NCBI GenBank assembly: GCA_914767715.1
Contig: OU612066.1
Coordinates: forward strand, 19,814,283 to 19,878,282
Direction: 5' to 3'
Origin: Membranipora membranacea
Lineage: Eukaryota; Bryozoa; Gymnolaemata; Cheilostomatida; Membraniporidae
Length of the DNA: 64,000 nt
The position numbers and the translations under genes are program-made. Below the pieces are notes generated by a model. It searched no databases, was not told the DNA's origin, and saw only the letters and a program-made list of their open reading frames with translations. Every line of letters begins with the position of its first letter. Position 1 is the stretch's first letter. This document shows positions 59,701 to 64,000 of the stretch, piece after piece.

Positions 59701-62700
59701 AATATAGCGTCACAATAACATAAATACCACAAATTAACAGTGCACTGTTTTGGGGGACAAGTTATAAACAAAGTCAATTATTAATTAACATACACCTTAT
59801 TCGTAGGATACCTGCCAAAACTTACCGTAACATTATTGAAGTTTGAGGTGTGATTTGGGTAGAAGTAAAATGTGTGTCACAAATGGAACCATATAATAAC
59901 ATTGGTAGAATAATAATAATGGGTGCAATAAATAAAAGTGCCCCCAGGATAATGTTTTATGGAATGGAATGGCTGGCATTGTAGCAGATTATGAGTTTTA
60001 TGTGTCAGATTAGGACTCAGAAATTGCCTTCACTACCCCTTGATTTGAGGAAGACATGAATCTTGGCCATTGTTACCAGAGAGCTTTGAACACAGAGATC
60101 ACACTATTAAGGTCTGAGTTCACACGCCATACGATCAATAGGATTGGGAAACTTTTAGGCTACGGCTTGGTCAAGGTGCTACCCAAAACTATTAATAACC
60201 ATACAATTTGGGTCTGCTTTGCCTTCCAATCGTTCAATTTGAATGATTTAAAATATTAACTATTTTAGTAATTTAATTGAGCCGCTCCTCTTTCACAAAT
60301 AACAATGGAATAGGCCAAGCTTTGCTGGATGCACTACGGATCGAAGGAGCAAGTTTGTTAGCCCAACTGGGGCATCTGGCCGATCTAACCTAGCTATCCA
60401 TGCATCTGGCCGTACTAAAAGTGCCCCAATCCCATGGAAAATATGGCTTGTATAGCCACAGCTTTAGCATGTGTATCTCTGCCTCTCAGGGTCAATTAAA
60501 TCTGAGTTCCTCATGTGAACCCAACCCACCAATAACTTTAGAAATTGATCACGGGTCTCCACAGAAATATTCATTCTGAAGGTACTCAAGCTACATGAAT
60601 CAATTCATGCTGTTTTGGTCAGAAATAGGCATTCAACAGTATATCACGGATAGAGTGGGGCTTACTGGTTAGCAGAGACCCATTGACGGAATTGGTGGCA
60701 ATTAGGCTGTTCCCCAAATTCATTCTCATTGGCAGTTTTTGGCAAATGTTGGTTTGAAAAGCGAACCCATGGCAGATTTTATCAATTAAAATACACTATA
60801 TAGTCCCTTCTAAGTTTCCAGGTATTTTGATATGTGAGAGCTAATGCATTATGGGTAATCAAACGGTAAACTGTGATGTATATATTAAGCCTAGACTTAC
60901 ATATGTAACAGAGGCTCTATCTGCTGAGTTGTAGTTACAAGTGATCTTCAGTGTGTCTCCCTATAAACCAATAAAGGTCTTAATAATAGAGAATTACAGA
61001 TCTCATCTCATTTCTGAGGACGGACATCAACAAATATCCCCCCCTCGATCTATACAGAACTCTGGAAGTATTGAATACTAAAGCACACAGTGAAGTATTA
61101 TGTGCTTTTACGTCAGCCTGTCAGCAACTCACTTTAAAGCAAGAAACTGATCTTGGAGTCCATAAAAAGTCCTTATTGGCAGTGTTAGAAGTGGAAAATA
61201 TGAGGTAGGGGGATGCCAACCAATCAATTTTAGAAATCTTGGAAATGGTTATGGGATATGGGATATGATATACAGGGCGGATGCATCCCCCTGGACAAAG
61301 TAGGAAGGGGGACACCATCCCCTTGCATCCCCCCTCATTTCTAACACTGCTTATTAGTAAGTGAAAGGTAGCAGTCAACCATGTATGAACCGAGCTGTTA
61401 CAAAACAAAACTTACAGGCATAACTTTCCTCAGTTCTACAAAGCCTCTGACTTCTTGATAGTTAAAGTCATAAGTTTCATCCTCTGCTACTATCCCGATA
61501 GTTTTACCATCTCTAAACTGCTCAACTTTGATACCAACACCGAGCAGATGAGCGTGTAAGATATAGCCGAACAAGGTGATACCTCCCTCTGGAATCCACT
61601 GTGTAATCATGACAATAATAACAAAGGTAAAACACTGGTTAGGTTTGTATCATTTTACATTCTTGAGCAAACGCCTCTAACCTTATCGGTGCAGGTACTG
61701 TGACAATATGCGACAATGTTGTAGTCATCTGCTTGTGGTGGTACAACTATACCATAAACGTCTCCAATACTTAAAATGGCTGCATCTATATTCCTGAGTG
61801 TGGGCGTATAATGGAGTCTGATACCGGAGTTATCTCTCCTGCCTGCAAAAGCAAGTTGATTGCTCCGATTTATACAATATTCTTTGGCTGATTCTTTTGA
61901 CTGACTGATACGTGGTTCTATAGCTACGTGGTTTGACAAGCCATTTTGTGTTGAGTCCTATTAGGGAGGGGGTCGGATAATCACAAGAGAGACCTGTTTT
62001 CTAAGTTTTCAAACCAACACACTCTCTTCAATACCTGACAGGTGTCTGTGCTCGGAACTCGACAGATTTTACAAAAGCCATTATATTCTTTTATATTATA
62101 AATATATCATAAAACATTATAATGTAATATAATTATAATATAAATACATAAACTTATAATGTATGGTCTTGAGATTTAAATAAAAATATCAATGACTAGT
62201 CACATACCACTAGTCAGCTGGGGATTGTCATAGTGCATTTCCATATGGAAGTACTGGGGGGAACCTTCAGCTTCGGTGCCTCCTATGGGGAATCCAACCT
62301 CCTCCGGAAAGTAGTACTTCTGCATAAAAAAAAGAGTCTTTAGCGATAAGCGGGTTCTCTTCTGCAAGAAGGCGTAGTTGGTTGTGAGACTAGAGAAAAG
62401 ATGAACTGTATACTGTCCATAATTGTATCGGTAACTAATGTGACATGATATCGAATCAATGATGTCCCGAAAAAGACCCAAAGTTAAGCAAGGATTGAAA
62501 TGACACATTACCATACAATACTTTAAATTGCAAATAAAATACGATTTTAATTTTGACCAACTCACTGTTCCACCGATGCCCCAGGCGTAGAAAACACTTC
62601 GGCATGAGTCTGCAAACTCTGGCATTTCGTCTACGTAGCATTCTCCCTCCGTCTTATTATTATTGACAATATGTTCGTTTTCTACCCCCCAACAGGCATA

Positions 62701-64000
62701 GATAAGGATGTGATGTACAATTCCTTCATTACCTGGAGTTATCAATGGTTCTACCTTGGAAAGAGAAAGAAACAACCACGATAAAAAGCAAAATGTAATC
62801 ATATTGCAGTTTGTTACTTGCAGTTACTTGCCTAATTCTAGCTGGAACTGGTAGACAACCTCAAAAGTTATATTTTGATATCTGATGCATAATGATGTAC
62901 TATTCTAAATTAGGATGTTATAAATAAATTTTAAATTTGAACATTTTAATTATTTCAATTACAAACTCTCTTCAACCATTTTGTTTCAGTAACATAAATA
63001 CCCATACTCTCATAATAAATATATTATTGGACTTTATTTCTAGAATCAAAGCAGCTATCTTTTCTTGTGTCAATCTTACTATATAAACAGTCATCGCAGT
63101 TACAAAATTATCTATAAAATTATATATTGCTTTCAATCACAAAAATTAAGCATTATCTTTGAGATTATAATAGCTTCTCAACTAAATTCAGTTTATTGCA
63201 GCCATGGTCTGGAGTGGCACTGTGCGCATGTGCGAACTGTTGAGGCATACGTTCGTCTCTGCAGCATAGGGCTTGAACTAATTCACCTGGTCTGAGTACC
63301 AAAATAGGGAAAGCAATGGAAACCCATATTTTAGAAATATTTGGGCCTAAATGGAACACTGGTTTTGATATCTCATAACCTTGAACCCTGGGAGTTGCCT
63401 TTTTTGATGGAAGGCAGCGCCACCACCGCTGTGCTGCAGAGATAGACTATGTCACAATGCTATCATGCAGGCAGAGTGCTGGAGTGGAGGGGCTACTGAC
63501 TGCCCTGTGGTATTTTTGAGTATGTTGCCTACTGGGGAAGGCTTATTGCATCTTAATACGTATTAAGTGGGGCCAGGGTTGTCTCCTTCTTTAAATTCAT
63601 TCATTTATTTGAAGTAGAGAGTGTTGAGTGTGTTGTGAGCTAAGACAACTCCTTGTGTTTAAAAGCATTCAACTCAATTCGGTAAGCCTCTATTCATATT
63701 ACTGCAGAAGTTATATGTTTGAATTCATGAAGGTTGGGTCTGATTCACATGATGACTCGTTCCAGCTTCAACAAACTCAGGTGTATACATCGCTACATCT
63801 CATGCACAAATATTATCACACAGAAAATAATTAAAGATTTAGGTGATAAATAATATCTAAAGTAACTTACGGCAACAACGTGATGTTTAGCATCAAGTAC
63901 TGGCGGGTCGTAATAAGAACAGTAGTATTCTGTATCTTTGCTTGGTATCTCATGCTAGATAAATAAGAAAAAAAAATTTATTCTCAGCAGGTTTCAACAC
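56730..64000. repeat. Right arm of large inverted duplication (partner 36,220-42,920)
   Basis: Mirror of the gene A 3' region including all introns from exon 5 to the stop. Differences: a shorter intron 7, an extra ~800 bases at 56,820-57,590 in the 3' flank, a ~120-base insertion near 60,310-60,450 (GGGGCATCTGGCCGATCTAAC region), and scattered substitutions. The arm runs off the right edge of the window. Confidence 0.9.
58503..63954 (-). CDS. MOXD1-like: Second MOXD1-like copper monooxygenase, exons 5-13 (5' end outside window)
   Basis: Exons on the minus strand: 63954-63871, 62754-62566, 62319-62208, 61842-61682, 61598-61416, 60960-60901, 59577-59432, 59077-58930, 58661-58503. Each has the same length and phase as in gene A (84, 189, 112, 161, 183, 60, 146, 148, 159 bases) and GT..AG borders. 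Copper ligands are unchanged: VHHILIYAC, FHMEMHYDN, LHAHLL, SEMC. Differences are mild (YAWGIGG for YGWGIGG, HMEMHY for HMETHY, GYILHAHLLG for SYIFHAHLLS). Conserved frame, splice sites and active site argue for a live second gene with a similar secreted or anchored hydroxylase product. Exons 1-4 with signal peptide and DOMON should lie right of the window. Confidence 0.9.

Overview
The window is AT-rich eukaryotic DNA from an invertebrate animal. Genes are split by GT..AG introns, and no bacterial-style operon or ribosome-binding site is present. Coding content is metazoan: a copper-dependent DBH-like monooxygenase (MOXD1-like) family, and a B-box/coiled-coil/beta-propeller (TRIM-like) family. 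Most of the rest is transposable elements: CR1/L2-like LINEs, a THAP + DDE_Tnp_4 transposon, and several TIR families. I cannot name the species; a marine invertebrate with a compact but repeat-rich genome fits.

Layout: (1) 1-3,660: 3' half of a TRIM-like gene on the + strand, its 3' flank, and a detached B-box exon copy. (2) 3,660-12,350: non-coding DNA holding a foldback MITE (5,398-5,908) and a THAP/DDE transposon (about 7,093-10,269). (3) 12,350-21,645: one TIR element (copy A) carrying a 6.3-kb minus-strand LINE, which itself carries a 1.1-kb element inserted at TTAA. (4) 22,565-41,981: a complete 13-exon, 611-codon MOXD1-like gene on +. Its introns hold an inverted second copy of the TIR element (B), a diverged copy (C), a LINE 3' fragment and a 3.6-kb + strand LINE. 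(5) 43,290-48,975: a RT fragment inserted in a decayed MOXD1-like paralogue, a TTAA MITE, a 1.27-kb TIR element and a decayed copy of MOXD1-like exon 1. (6) 50,455-55,315: a minus-strand TRIM-like gene with frameshifts. (7) 55,560-64,000: a detached exon 2-3 pair and the 3' two thirds of a second intact MOXD1-like gene, all on the minus strand.

The dominant large-scale feature is inverted duplication. Bases 1 to about 1,975 match the reverse complement of about 50,455-52,620. Bases about 36,220-42,920 match the reverse complement of about 56,730-64,000, introns included. The locus is therefore a cluster of at least three MOXD1-like copies plus exon fragments, interleaved with TRIM-like copies, built by recent inverted and older tandem duplication. 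The two well-preserved monooxygenase copies keep every copper ligand and all splice sites I checked, so both look functional. The TRIM-like copy on the right, the paralogue at 44 kb and all transposon genes are broken.
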